Source: Bin87 sp965115825
GTDB taxonomy: Bacteria > Chloroflexota > Dehalococcoidia > Lucifugimonadales > UBA3495
Direction: 5' to 3'
Assembly: GCA_965115825.1 (NCBI GenBank)
Contig: OZ220464.1
Span: forward strand, 3,038,001 to 3,102,000
DNA length: 64,000 bases
The position numbers and the translations under genes are program-made. Shown here in pieces: positions 1 to 8,260 of the stretch. Position 1 is the first letter of the stretch. The number at the start of each line of letters is the position of its first letter. The notes under the pieces are model-generated. The model was given only the letters and a program-made list of their open reading frames with translations. It was not told the origin of the DNA and searched no databases.

Positions 1-264
1 GCCGTCATCGGCGGCAACGTCGGCGGCATCCGCCTGCAAATAACCGATGGCGAATCAGGCTACCTGGTCGACTCCGCCGAGGAAGCCGGCTGCCGACTGG
101 CCCAGCTGCTTTCCAGCGCCGACTTGCGCGCCGTCATTGGGCAAAACGCCCGAGAGCGCGTGCGCCAGCATTTCCTGCTGCCGCGCCTGCTCAACGACTA
201 CCTCCAGGCCGCCGGAGAGGCCCGCGTCCGTTCCGCTCCCGTCCCGGTGGCGGCGGACGACTGA
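1..264 (+). CDS. C-terminal end of a family-4-type glycosyltransferase (trehalose synthase-like), partial
   Basis: The open frame enters from the left edge and ends at TGA 262-264, leaving 87 residues. The visible part begins with AVIGGNVGGIRLQI and continues with DGESGYLV. This is the sugar-nucleotide-binding end of GT-B glycosyltransferases, and the glycine-rich GGNVGGIRLQI form is the one I associate with trehalose synthase (TreT)-type enzymes. Such enzymes join a nucleotide-activated glucose to glucose in the cytoplasm. A short helical tail follows (ARERVRQHFLLPRLLNDYL), also typical of the family. The catalytic N-terminal half is outside the window, so the acceptor cannot be judged. The next gene starts 22 bp downstream on the same strand and may be cotranscribed. 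Confidence 0.6.
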   Translation, partial: AVIGGNVGGIRLQITDGESGYLVDSAEEAGCRLAQLLSSADLRAVIGQNARERVRQHFLLPRLLNDYLQAAGEARVRSAPVPVAADD

Positions 265-286
265 CCCGCCGCGGTGGTAGCAGCTC

Positions 287-1402
287 ATGCCGCGCACTAC
301 CATACTGGTCATGATTGACGGGCTGGACCCGGAATACCTCGACGCTTGCCCAACGCCCAACCTGCGCCGATTCGCCGAAGCCGGATTCCACGTCTCCGGC
401 AGTGGCATGATGCCCAGCGTAACCAACGTCAACAACACCTCCATGGCCACCGGACACTACCCCGCTCTGCACGGCATCGTATCCAACTACTGGCTCGACC
501 GGCGGGCCGGCATCGAGCAGTACGTTGAATCCGGCGAATTCATCCGCTCCGATACCATCTTTGACCAATGCCGGCGCAACGGCGGCCGGGCGCTCCTGGC
601 GGCCTCCAAGGACAAGCTGCGCCGCCTCCTCGGCGCCGGAACCGACCTTGCCTTTTCTTCCGAGCAGCCTACCCCGGCGGCAGTCGCCGCCGCCGGCGAA
701 CCGCCCCCGGTGTACTCCTTGGAAGTGAACGGCTGGACTATCGACGCCGCCCGCGATGCCTTGCTCCGGGAGACTTACGACCTCGCCTTTATCGCCACCA
801 CCGACTACGCCATGCACGCCTACGGGCCTCATCACCCCGAATCGGCCCGCCACCTCGCCATCCTGGACAACTCCCTCGGTCGTCTGTTCAACGACATTCC
901 CGACGCCCAGTTGCTGATTACCGCCGACCACGGAATGTCCGACAAGCGTCGGATGCTCCACCTTCCCGCCGTTCTGGCCCAACACGGCATCGCCGCCCAA
1001 GCCATCCCTGTCATCAAAGACCGGTACGTAGTGCACCACTCCAATCTGGGCGGCTGCATCTACCTGCATCTGGACGACCCGGCGGCAACCGCCGACGCCG
1101 TCGCCGCGCTGAACCAAACCGATGGCGTTGAGGAAGCCCTGCCCCGCGATGTCGCGGCGGCCCGGTTCTCCTTAATGCCGGAGCGCCTCGGCGACATTAT
1201 CGTAACCGGTGCTGCGGACGTAGTCTTTGGCGACCCGGCGGAAGTTACGCTCCCGCCCGGCCTGCGATCCCACGGCTCTCGGCACGAAACCGCAGTTCCC
1301 ATCATCGGCTGCGGCGGCGATTTCGGCGGCTTTGAGTTCCGCGAAAACCGCGACCTGGGACGCTATGTCAGCCAGCGCGTGCTTGGCGGTTCCGGCTACT
1401 AG
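287..1402 (+). CDS. Alkaline-phosphatase-superfamily hydrolase, phosphonoacetate hydrolase-like
   Basis: A 371-residue protein of the nucleotide pyrophosphatase/alkaline phosphatase superfamily. The N-terminus has the metal-binding strand (VMIDGLDPEYL), then PSVTNVNNTSMATGHYP with the nucleophilic Thr/Ser region, HGIVSNYWLD, and the second metal site TADHGM near residue 210. The run from MPSVTNVNNTS to SNYWLD is characteristic of phosphonoacetate hydrolase (PhnA-type), a zinc enzyme that cleaves the C-P bond of phosphonoacetate to acetate and phosphate. Length fits this family. The substrate is inferred from these motifs only; a general phosphodiesterase is the alternative. No other phosphonate gene is adjacent. 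Confidence 0.7.
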   Translation: MPRTTILVMIDGLDPEYLDACPTPNLRRFAEAGFHVSGSGMMPSVTNVNNTSMATGHYPALHGIVSNYWLDRRAGIEQYVESGEFIRSDTIFDQCRRNGGRALLAASKDKLRRLLGAGTDLAFSSEQPTPAAVAAAGEPPPVYSLEVNGWTIDAARDALLRETYDLAFIATTDYAMHAYGPHHPESARHLAILDNSLGRLFNDIPDAQLLITADHGMSDKRRMLHLPAVLAQHGIAAQAIPVIKDRYVVHHSNLGGCIYLHLDDPAATADAVAALNQTDGVEEALPRDVAAARFSLMPERLGDIIVTGAADVVFGDPAEVTLPPGLRSHGSRHETAVPIIGCGGDFGGFEFRENRDLGRYVSQRVLGGSGY

Positions 1403-1403
1403 A

Positions 1404-1513
1404 GGCGATTTCGCTACTCGGATTCCAGCGCGCCGGTATGCGGAAACGGCAAATTCGGTGACGGATTACGTAATCCAGCACCCAGCTCAAAAACGGACTT
1501 TTCCGGGTAGCTG
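1404..1513. repeat. MITE-like dispersed repeat, copy 1
   Basis: Starts two bases after the stop of the hydrolase gene with atttcgctactcggattcc (1408-1426). This 19-mer is the reverse complement of the right end of the element at 16603-16734. The interior shares a gacggattacgt-atcc core, here a perfect palindrome ggattacgtaatcc (1463-1476). The right end (around 1500-1513) is only a degenerate match to the terminal repeat. There is no coding capacity. I read it as a decayed non-autonomous element. Confidence 0.5.
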
Positions 1514-1641
1514 ATGCTGTTCCATAGCGCTGGCTGCCACGGATTTCCGGGTACCCCGTTTCCCGTTTCCTGGCACTGTCGCCGTCATCAATCGGCTTAA
1601 CCGCATTAACATTGCCGTTTACCTCTTTCACAATGGGATTA

Positions 1642-1676
1642 CGCCCCGGAAGGCCTGTTACAGGCCTTCCGGGGCG
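1642..1676. terminator. Perfect 16-bp hairpin in the hydrolase-transposase gap
   Basis: Arms cgccccggaaggcctg and caggccttccggggcg are exact complements around the loop tta. No T-run follows on either strand, so it is not a canonical intrinsic terminator; it could be a bidirectional transcription block or a repeat end. The rest of 1403-1940 holds the repeat copy described separately and no convincing gene. Confidence 0.4.
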
Positions 1677-1940
1677 TCTGTGGCGTGATCGGCGTCGAGA
1701 TGCCAAAGGTCCGGTCTGCAGCCTGCCTTAAAACCGTTGCCGGGCACATTCTGGAAAGGCTGCAGAACTTTGCCATAGTTTGCCGGTTCCTGACTGGGAA
1801 ACGTCATTTTCAAGCCGGTTCCGGTTGAGTTCCCAAGCTCAGGCAGGTATAATCCGGATAGTTGAAAAGTTTCAAAAGTTGACCGCCCAGCGCTAGCGAC
1901 GCCAAGCGGTCGGTTGCTCTCCGGATCTCTCTAAATCCTC

Positions 1941-3365
1941 TTGAGCGTTTTCTATTCTAATCATACCCGACAGCATAAGCAACCCCCAAAGCGCGGTTAC
2001 CGTTTCCTTGCCGCTGTTATTGAGGGAGTTGTGTCCCGCGCCGACGATCTGGCGGAAGCGCTGGATGCGCCCCACCGGCACGGCGGCAACCCAGGCTACC
2101 CAGCCCAAGCTACGCTGTCGGCTTATGTGATGCAGTTCGCGCTCAACGAGCGGTACGCCAACGCCTTCCTGAACCGTCTGGGCAGTGATGAAACCCTGCT
2201 GAAACTCTGCGGGCTGAACCGGGCTCCCAGCGAAGGCGCCTACTGTCGCTTCAAGAAGAAGCTTACCGACCACCTGGACGTGGTAGAAGGGATTATTGCC
2301 GACGTGTTCCGCCAGTGCGGCGACGAGATTGAACGCCTGCGTGAGGATGGCATTGTCCCAAGCAGCAAGCCGCCGTTGGGAAGCTCGCTGGTCATGGACA
2401 GCACCGACATCTTAGCCTGGGCGCGTCCGGGGAGAAAGAGCCGCCGGACGGGAGCGGAAAGGCTCGCCAAGGATGTTGACGCTAGATGGGGGCACCGCAC
2501 CGCGAAAAATGCGCGTTCTTACCGGCGCAGCTCCAAGACACGCCGTCGTTCCAGGAAGGACAAAAGGGGCGATGCCGATGCGGGAGAGAAGGATGAGTTG
2601 TACTTCGGCTACAAGGTCAACGTCATCGCCGACGCCGACTACGGGCTGCCGCTGTATGCCGTAGCCCGTCCCGCCAACGCCAGCGATGCGGCGGTAATGA
2701 TCCCTGACCTGGACGCTTGTCTGAGTAAGTATGGGACGCTGCGACCGCGTTACTTCCTGGGCGACAAGGGGTACGACAGCCTGGAGAATATCAAGCACGT
2801 TGCCAGCTTGGGCATTATGCCGGTAATCGCCGTCCGACAGCCGACACGGGACGAGGATGGCCGCCGGTTATACGATGGCATCTACGATGCCGAAGGTAGG
2901 CCGACCTGCATCGGAGGCAAGCCGATGGAGTACATTGACACCGATCCCGATCAGGGACACCGGTTCCGCTGCCTTGGTGCCGGCTGCCATCTGAAAGACC
3001 AGGTGGATTTCAGCCGCTACTGTGATTCCGAGCATTACGAAAAGCCGAAGGACCGGCTTTTGCGCATCATCGGACTGCTGCCTCGCTGTTCAGAGGAGTG
3101 GAAAGCAGAGTATCGGAAAAGGCCGAGCATTGAGCGCTATTTCAGCAGCGCCAAGCAGAGCCGGCTGCTGGATACTCACCGCTGCCTGAATATCCGCAAG
3201 GTGTCGTTGCACGTAGCGGTGTCCCTGCTGACCTATCTGGCCACTGCGTTGGCCAGCCTCAAGGCTGACGATTACGCTGGGATGCGGAATATGCGGATCA
3301 AGCTGCCTGGGGGAGGAACTGGGGTGCAACGCGACTACGGGGTCTCCGGTTCTTGTCAGAGATGA
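1941..3365 (+). CDS. DDE transposase of an insertion sequence
   Basis: A 474-residue transposase. The N-terminal part is the helical DNA-binding region typical of IS1182/IS5-type enzymes. A DDE catalytic core follows: the first acidic strand is SLVMDSTDI, the second is FLGDKGYDS and the C-terminal glutamate lies in RPSIERYFSSAK. Several cysteines near residues 345-375 may bind zinc. The reading frame opens at a TTG (1941) with no good upstream ATG, so the exact start is uncertain. A diverged full-length relative lies at 51592-53031 (minus), and a fragment of this very gene lies at 20348-20595 (minus). I did not identify terminal inverted repeats with confidence. Confidence 0.8.
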   Translation: MSVFYSNHTRQHKQPPKRGYRFLAAVIEGVVSRADDLAEALDAPHRHGGNPGYPAQATLSAYVMQFALNERYANAFLNRLGSDETLLKLCGLNRAPSEGAYCRFKKKLTDHLDVVEGIIADVFRQCGDEIERLREDGIVPSSKPPLGSSLVMDSTDILAWARPGRKSRRTGAERLAKDVDARWGHRTAKNARSYRRSSKTRRRSRKDKRGDADAGEKDELYFGYKVNVIADADYGLPLYAVARPANASDAAVMIPDLDACLSKYGTLRPRYFLGDKGYDSLENIKHVASLGIMPVIAVRQPTRDEDGRRLYDGIYDAEGRPTCIGGKPMEYIDTDPDQGHRFRCLGAGCHLKDQVDFSRYCDSEHYEKPKDRLLRIIGLLPRCSEEWKAEYRKRPSIERYFSSAKQSRLLDTHRCLNIRKVSLHVAVSLLTYLATALASLKADDYAGMRNMRIKLPGGGTGVQRDYGVSGSCQR

Positions 3366-3580
3366 CGCGCGTCGGAAGCAGAATGCGGAACAGCGCAGCT
3401 GTGGGTTATATGCTAATGGTGATTTAGGGATATTCATCGCTTCCGCTCCTAGTCCCTATGTCCGTGGCGCAGGAATGCCCCTTTCTTTTCAATACTTGGC
3501 TAAGACTCGGTCTCGCAGTAGGCTAGCTGGTATTTCTAGCCTTGGTGTACTGTCCATTACTCGGTCGGCGACTGGAATGA

Positions 3581-3611
3581 CAATGCCACAATGCTCAGCA
3601 TTGTGGCATTG
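3581..3611 (+). terminator. 15-bp hairpin followed by T5
   Basis: caatgccacaatgct and agcattgtggcattg are perfect complements around a single c, followed directly by ttttt. This is a textbook intrinsic-terminator shape for plus-strand transcription leaving the transposase. The right arm also overlaps the first codons of the small open frame at 3591-3767, so either the terminator or that frame is the functional reading. Confidence 0.6.
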
Positions 3612-3767
3612 TTTTTGGTGCTCTACGGCGGTTCTGCCGTGTTCTGGGATCTAGCGTTTCACCCCGATGTCTCCCTCTATTCTGGATTGCTGTTTGACCT
3701 GTTCGTCGTGTTGTTCTCGGCGGTTGTATTAACCGTGACGGTTGCGGAGCAGGCGTGGTTCCGATGA
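3591..3767 (+). CDS. Possible 58-residue two-segment membrane protein
   Basis: ATG at 3591 opens 58 codons ending at TGA 3765-3767. The product starts MLSIVALFLVLYGG and carries a second hydrophobic run LLFDLFVVLFSAVVLTV, so two membrane segments are predicted. No good ribosome site precedes it, and its start lies inside a terminator-like hairpin, which weakens the case. The frame sits between a transposase and the 3' end of the left helicase, in a flank whose right part is shared with the 3' flank of the capsid-like gene at 18909-19958. Function unknown. Confidence 0.25.
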   Translation: MLSIVALFLVLYGGSAVFWDLAFHPDVSLYSGLLFDLFVVLFSAVVLTVTVAEQAWFR

Positions 3768-3873
3768 CCGGGACATCGGGGTCCGCAATTGCGAATGGTG
3801 GATTGTCTGTGTGGTTTGCCTGGCGTTAGTAGTGGTATACGTTTATCTGCTGTGGCAGAAGCGGCTGTTCTGA
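3742..3873 (+). CDS. Short single-pass membrane ORF, convergent to the left helicase; paired with a homologue near 20 kb
   Basis: A 43-codon frame (TTG start, no clear ribosome site) with a basic N-terminus, GSDDRDIG, then a membrane segment VCVVCLALVV and the C-terminus LLWQKRLF. The same C-terminal half is encoded on the minus strand at 19996-20247 (ending LLWQKWLF). There too it converges on a capsid-like coding region. Shared protein sequence at two loci favours real coding over chance, but the 5' parts differ and this copy may be truncated. Function unknown. Confidence 0.3.
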   Translation: MRSRRGSDDRDIGVRNCEWWIVCVVCLALVVVYVYLLWQKRLF

Positions 3874-3910
3874 GGTCCGGCTTTCTGGGTGAGGCTTTTG
3901 TCGTTGTGCC

Positions 3911-6900
3911 CTAATTGTCGCTCAGTTGCAGCGTGATTTTGTACAGATGGCGGCTGGCGCCTTGTACGGCGTTGTGTCCGTGCAAGGTTGTTGTCGAATG
4001 GCCTTCGGTATGTACGCTTCCCATTCTCAGCGTGTAGCCAACGCTCAGCTTTTCCGGATGCAGAAAATCAATGTGAGCCCAGCCTGCCGGTTGGGCAGCG
4101 TCGGGAACGGCTAATTCGGGTTCAGTTGTGTCCGCAACGATTTCCCAGCCGTTGAGCCACATTACCTTTCCCAAGCTGTGTACGCTGTCGACCCTGGTGA
4201 GGGCGCTCAGCTGAGGTACATCCTGAGTCAGGTAGCGTCTTATCTCGCGCGCGACTTCAATCGGCATGATTGCTATGCCCGCTGTGGTTTGATTGCTGTA
4301 CCACCCGTGTCTGCCGGCGAACTCGGCCGCTGTTTCCATTGCCTCGACGATTGACTTTCTGGCTCCGGGCGTACCCCACCTGGGTTTGGTGTTGCCGACG
4401 CTTTCGGTATGCAGGAGATCCAGGTTGAATACGTTGCCGGTCAGTCCGCATCGGTTCCCGCGCGTGTACTCGGCGAGTCCGGATGCCGCCAGTCGCGCGC
4501 TGTCGCGGAATGTTTCGCGCAGGTTACGGTTGACTTCGTGCATCAATTCCTGGTCGGCGGCTATTACGGACTCGGCTGTCAGGTCAGGATCGTAGTACCT
4601 GCGGAATGTCACGGGGGTTACTCGGTATGCGTTGCTGGTGTAAGTGACCGGTTCGCTGTCCTGGAGGTCTTGCCCACTCCTGTACTCCTGTGCGGTTACG
4701 CATGTTTCCACATCGTGCCATGTGATGGTGTCGCCGATGTTTATTGTCGGGGTAAGATTGGTTGCCAGCATCAGGCGGGGGTACGCGCGCTTTTGAACCT
4801 CGGAGAGTTCCTGGGTGAAGTATTTTCGGAGGAAATCGTCGAGTAGGTCGCGGGTGTGTACCAAGCTGAGCCGGCGCAAGTCCGATAGTTCATTCTCAAC
4901 TACGGTGGGCAGGTCGCCGGCGAAGGCCTGCCGGAGAGCTGCAATCCGCTGGGGCGTGGCAACGTCGGAGCCGATGCCGTTGAGCTGACGCCTGACGAAA
5001 GCCCGGTTGCGGGCGTTGCCGGGAGTGCGCCGGCGTACCGTGCCCAACATCCGGCTCAGGTCGCCGCTGAAGGCTTCGGCGGCGGCGCTGACCCGCGCGT
5101 TGGTGTCCGCCGGCAGGGGCTGCGTAGGCGTGTCCGGTTCGCACTCGGCGGCGGCGATGAATTGCGCCGGTCGGATGGGCCTGGGCGTCAGGGCGTCTCC
5201 TACCGCGTAGCAGCGCACGGCATCGGACACCGCCAGCATCACTACGGTTTCGCCGACTTGTGGGGCGTCGTCGCCGGCGCCGTCTTTGGCGCAGATCAGC
5301 GCGGAGCGAATGCCGTCCGGCAACTCAGTTATCTTCCGCCAGAGGGCAGGGTCGTTGCTGCGGATGCTTTGCAGCAGGGCGATGGCCCGCTGGTTGGCGG
5401 ACACTTCGTCCAGCGCGTCGTCCGGCTCCGGCAGTTCCCGGTCGTCGTAGATGACGCCGACGCCTTGGGCGTTCAACCGCTCCTCTTCCGACAGCACCCT
5501 GTTGTCCAGCCCAATCAGGTCGTGGAAAGCCTGGATGCGCTCGCTCAGCTTTCCCGTCAAACCCAGGCTTTCGTCCAGTTCGGCATCGGGCAGCATATTG
5601 TGCAGGTGGATTTCGTCGTGGGGCGAGCCGATGCGGTCAACCCGGCCAAACCGCTGGATGAGCCGCACCGGGTTCCAGTGCAGGTCGTAGTTCAGGACGC
5701 GGGCGCAGTCCTGCATGTTCTGCCCTTCCGACACTACGTCCGTGGCCAGCAGCAGCCGGATTTCACCGCCCGGCAACCGCTTTCTGTCTTGCCCGTTGGC
5801 CTGAGGCGCGAAACGGCTGACGATGTCGGCCCGCCGGTCCCGGTTGCCGCCGCTGAGTTTGGCGATGGCGCTGTCCCCTTCGGCGGGGTTCAGCTGTTCA
5901 AACAAGTAGTCAACGGTGGTTTCCGCTTCGCTGAATATCAGTACCTTCTCATCGGAATGGCCTTTGAGGAACTCCCGCAACCGCGCCAGCTTGTCGTCGT
6001 CATCCGGGCCGATGTCGGCGATGCGGTTGAGCAGGTCGCTCAGCACGGCGTGGTCGGAGTCCAGGTCGCCAATCCAGCGTTTGACGTTGAAGTCGGCGGC
6101 GGGGAAATGATGCCGTCCATTGCGCCCGGCCTCTTCCGATTGCAGGATGGCCAGAGCTTCCTCGGCGTTGAAGTTTCGTCCGGCCAGCAGGTTGGTGGCT
6201 ACGCTGCCCACCGGCACGTAGCCGGCTGCCAGCGCCGCCTTGAAGCTGCGGTTGCTGTGCGCAAGCGATGCCAGCGTCGCGCGAAAGGCCGTGATGCTGG
6301 ATTCCAGACGCTTGAACAGCAGGTAGCGGATCATCCCGGCAATGCGGCCTCGGGCGCGGAACAGGCCGGAGTATTGCTCGTCACCTCGCCGTTCCGCGTT
6401 CAGGTATTCGGTAGGGTTGTAACGCACCGCCCGGTGCCGGCCCAGGGTGGACAGCAGGTCGGTGAAGTCGCCGGCTTTGGCGTACACCCGATCCAGTCGG
6501 TACTCCAGGTTGGAGAGTTTCGGCGTCGGAAACGACACGGGTTCGCCGTTGATGGCGGCGGTGTCGCCGTAAATCTCCGTAATCTCCTTGCGGCGACGGC
6601 GAATGAAGATGGGCGTCAGCGCTTGGGAGATGTCCGCCCGCGGAGTGGCCGGACGCTGTGGCTCAGTTGGAGGCGGGCCGTCGCCGCCGCTTTTCAGGTG
6701 TTCCGCCAGAGCCGCCGAGTAAGCGTCAACCTCCTTGCGGTACTCCTGCCACCGCACTACGCTGGCGAAGTAATCTTCCAAGCCCCGCGGTTCCAGCGGC
6801 AGGCCGTGTTCGGTTTCGTCCAGGAACAGACGCACCTGGCGATAGATGTCTCTGGGCCCCAGGTTCTGCGGCGTGGCGCTGAGCAGGATGACCTTGTGGT

Positions 6901-8044
6901 CGCCCCGTTCCAGATAGTCGCGCAGGCCCCGGGAACGGTAAGACTCGGTCAGTTGGACGCCGCGGGCGCTGCCGGCAACCTCTTCGTACTGCTCGGTTTC
7001 GGGGTCGAACTCCAGGCCCGGAGGCGGCGCGATGCGGTTCTGCGACAGCACTTCGGCGCCCAAACCGTACTGTTCGTTGACCTGCTGCCAGGCGGGAACC
7101 AGTCCGGCGGGGCAGACAATCAGCGGCGGCCCGTCGTTGGGGTAGCTCTGTCGCAGCTGCCGCAGCAGTTCCGCCCCGATGTAGGTCTTGCCCAGGCCCA
7201 CCACGTCGGCGATGTAGCAGCCGCCGTAGTTGCGGATCATGTCCAGGCCCCGGCGCACGGCGTCCAGCTGGAAGTTGGCCAGTTCAACGCCCCTGGCCGG
7301 CGCCAGCGGCAGCGGTTCGTCGCTGCCCAGATCCCGGCCGTAGAGTTCGTAGAGAGCTTTCAGATAAACGGCGTAGGGCGTGTACCGCTTGACCGCCCAG
7401 CTTACGGCCAGACTCTGCTCCACCTGGGCGCTGACGTCCACCGAGTCGGCCCAGAGGTCTTCAAACCAGTCCCTCAGGGCCGCCATCTCGTCGTCGCCGG
7501 TTACGCGGACGTTCAGCTCGGTGTTGCCGGTGAAGCCGGCCAGGGTGAAGTTGGACGAGCCGACGATGGCGGCGCCCGGTTCGGCGTGGTCGTCGTACCA
7601 GCAGAGGTAGGCTTTGGCGTGCATGAACCCGCGCGGATAGGCCCGCACTTCCAGCAGGCCCGAGGCAACCAGCTGTCGCAGCTTCTCCACTGCGCTCTGG
7701 CTGGCGTCGGTCTGGGGCATCGCCGCAACGCTGCGGGCGACGCCGGACACGGCCGCCTCGGCGACGGCTTGCCGCCGGCTGCGGGGGACGGTACGGTCGG
7801 CATCCAGTTGAGCGCGCAGAGCGTCGGCCTGATGCAGGCCGGCGGCCACCGCTTCCAGCGTGGGTTGGTCGGCGCGTCCGATGAGGATGCGGGTCTTACG
7901 GAGGCGGGCCAGCTCGTCGGCAACCTGGTCGAATCCGGACATAAAGAAATAGCCTACGGCGATGTCGGCGCGGGCGGCGCTGTCCAACATCTGCCGCAGG
8001 CGGGTCAGCAGGTCGGGGTCGGTCTTGGCGTGGAGAATGGTCAT
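3911..8044 (-). CDS. PLD-SNF2 helicase (left copy), DEAH box deleted, fused to a capsid-like C-terminal domain
   Basis: A 1377-residue protein starting MTILHAK at 8044, the same start and upstream sequence (ggaacagca) as the right copy at 13197. The frame is open further upstream but that part is not shared. It contains a phospholipase-D half-site (HAK...GSSNFT, about residues 165-190), the SNF2 P-loop GLGKT, motif III LLSATPQN and motif VI QRFGRVDRIG. Relative to the right copy, 19 codons spanning LVDEAH are missing in frame, so the Walker B/DEAH motif II is gone and ATPase activity is doubtful. From about residue 1061 (position 4861) the normal end is replaced by roughly 310 residues homologous to the protein at 18909-19958. 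It forms the outer part of the left arm of the inverted repeat. It may be an inactive by-product or a repurposed binding protein. Confidence 0.8.
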   Translation of the reverse strand: MTILHAKTDPDLLTRLRQMLDSAARADIAVGYFFMSGFDQVADELARLRKTRILIGRADQPTLEAVAAGLHQADALRAQLDADRTVPRSRRQAVAEAAVSGVARSVAAMPQTDASQSAVEKLRQLVASGLLEVRAYPRGFMHAKAYLCWYDDHAEPGAAIVGSSNFTLAGFTGNTELNVRVTGDDEMAALRDWFEDLWADSVDVSAQVEQSLAVSWAVKRYTPYAVYLKALYELYGRDLGSDEPLPLAPARGVELANFQLDAVRRGLDMIRNYGGCYIADVVGLGKTYIGAELLRQLRQSYPNDGPPLIVCPAGLVPAWQQVNEQYGLGAEVLSQNRIAPPPGLEFDPETEQYEEVAGSARGVQLTESYRSRGLRDYLERGDHKVILLSATPQNLGPRDIYRQVRLFLDETEHGLPLEPRGLEDYFASVVRWQEYRKEVDAYSAALAEHLKSGGDGPPPTEPQRPATPRADISQALTPIFIRRRRKEITEIYGDTAAINGEPVSFPTPKLSNLEYRLDRVYAKAGDFTDLLSTLGRHRAVRYNPTEYLNAERRGDEQYSGLFRARGRIAGMIRYLLFKRLESSITAFRATLASLAHSNRSFKAALAAGYVPVGSVATNLLAGRNFNAEEALAILQSEEAGRNGRHHFPAADFNVKRWIGDLDSDHAVLSDLLNRIADIGPDDDDKLARLREFLKGHSDEKVLIFSEAETTVDYLFEQLNPAEGDSAIAKLSGGNRDRRADIVSRFAPQANGQDRKRLPGGEIRLLLATDVVSEGQNMQDCARVLNYDLHWNPVRLIQRFGRVDRIGSPHDEIHLHNMLPDAELDESLGLTGKLSERIQAFHDLIGLDNRVLSEEERLNAQGVGVIYDDRELPEPDDALDEVSANQRAIALLQSIRSNDPALWRKITELPDGIRSALICAKDGAGDDAPQVGETVVMLAVSDAVRCYAVGDALTPRPIRPAQFIAAAECEPDTPTQPLPADTNARVSAAAEAFSGDLSRMLGTVRRRTPGNARNRAFVRRQLNGIGSDVATPQRIAALRQAFAGDLPTVVENELSDLRRLSLVHTRDLLDDFLRKYFTQELSEVQKRAYPRLMLATNLTPTINIGDTITWHDVETCVTAQEYRSGQDLQDSEPVTYTSNAYRVTPVTFRRYYDPDLTAESVIAADQELMHEVNRNLRETFRDSARLAASGLAEYTRGNRCGLTGNVFNLDLLHTESVGNTKPRWGTPGARKSIVEAMETAAEFAGRHGWYSNQTTAGIAIMPIEVAREIRRYLTQDVPQLSALTRVDSVHSLGKVMWLNGWEIVADTTEPELAVPDAAQPAGWAHIDFLHPEKLSVGYTLRMGSVHTEGHSTTTLHGHNAVQGASRHLYKITLQLSDN

Positions 8045-8063
8045 TGCTGTTCCTGGGGTGTTG
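7988..8063. repeat. 76-bp direct repeat, left copy, flanking the MNT-HEPN insertion
   Basis: Covers the first codons and the ribosome-site region of the left helicase gene. The same 76 bp recur in the same orientation at 9337-9412, and the 1273 bp between them (8064-9336) have no counterpart in the right arm. Within that stretch 8064-8260 holds no gene that I can support. Confidence 0.85.
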
Positions 8064-8260
8064 ACAAATTGAGTAGGAAGCCCGGAAAGCAGCGCCCTTG
8101 ATGCCGGTAGCAGTCGTTCCCAGTGTACTCCGGGAACAGACGTTTCTGAGGACGCTCTCTGCATCTGGCATAGCTGATGGAAATACGGCGATCCGATGTT
8201 TGGACGGGCAGAGTGGGTGCTTGCGGAACCGGGCGTTTGTCACGGGGGCTAAGGCGCAGG

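Noticed and set aside
5162..8101. A 979-codon plus-strand frame opposite the left helicase
   Set aside because: Antisense shadow in GC-rich DNA. It is valine/glutamine-rich without domains, and an equivalent antisense frame appears opposite the right helicase copy.
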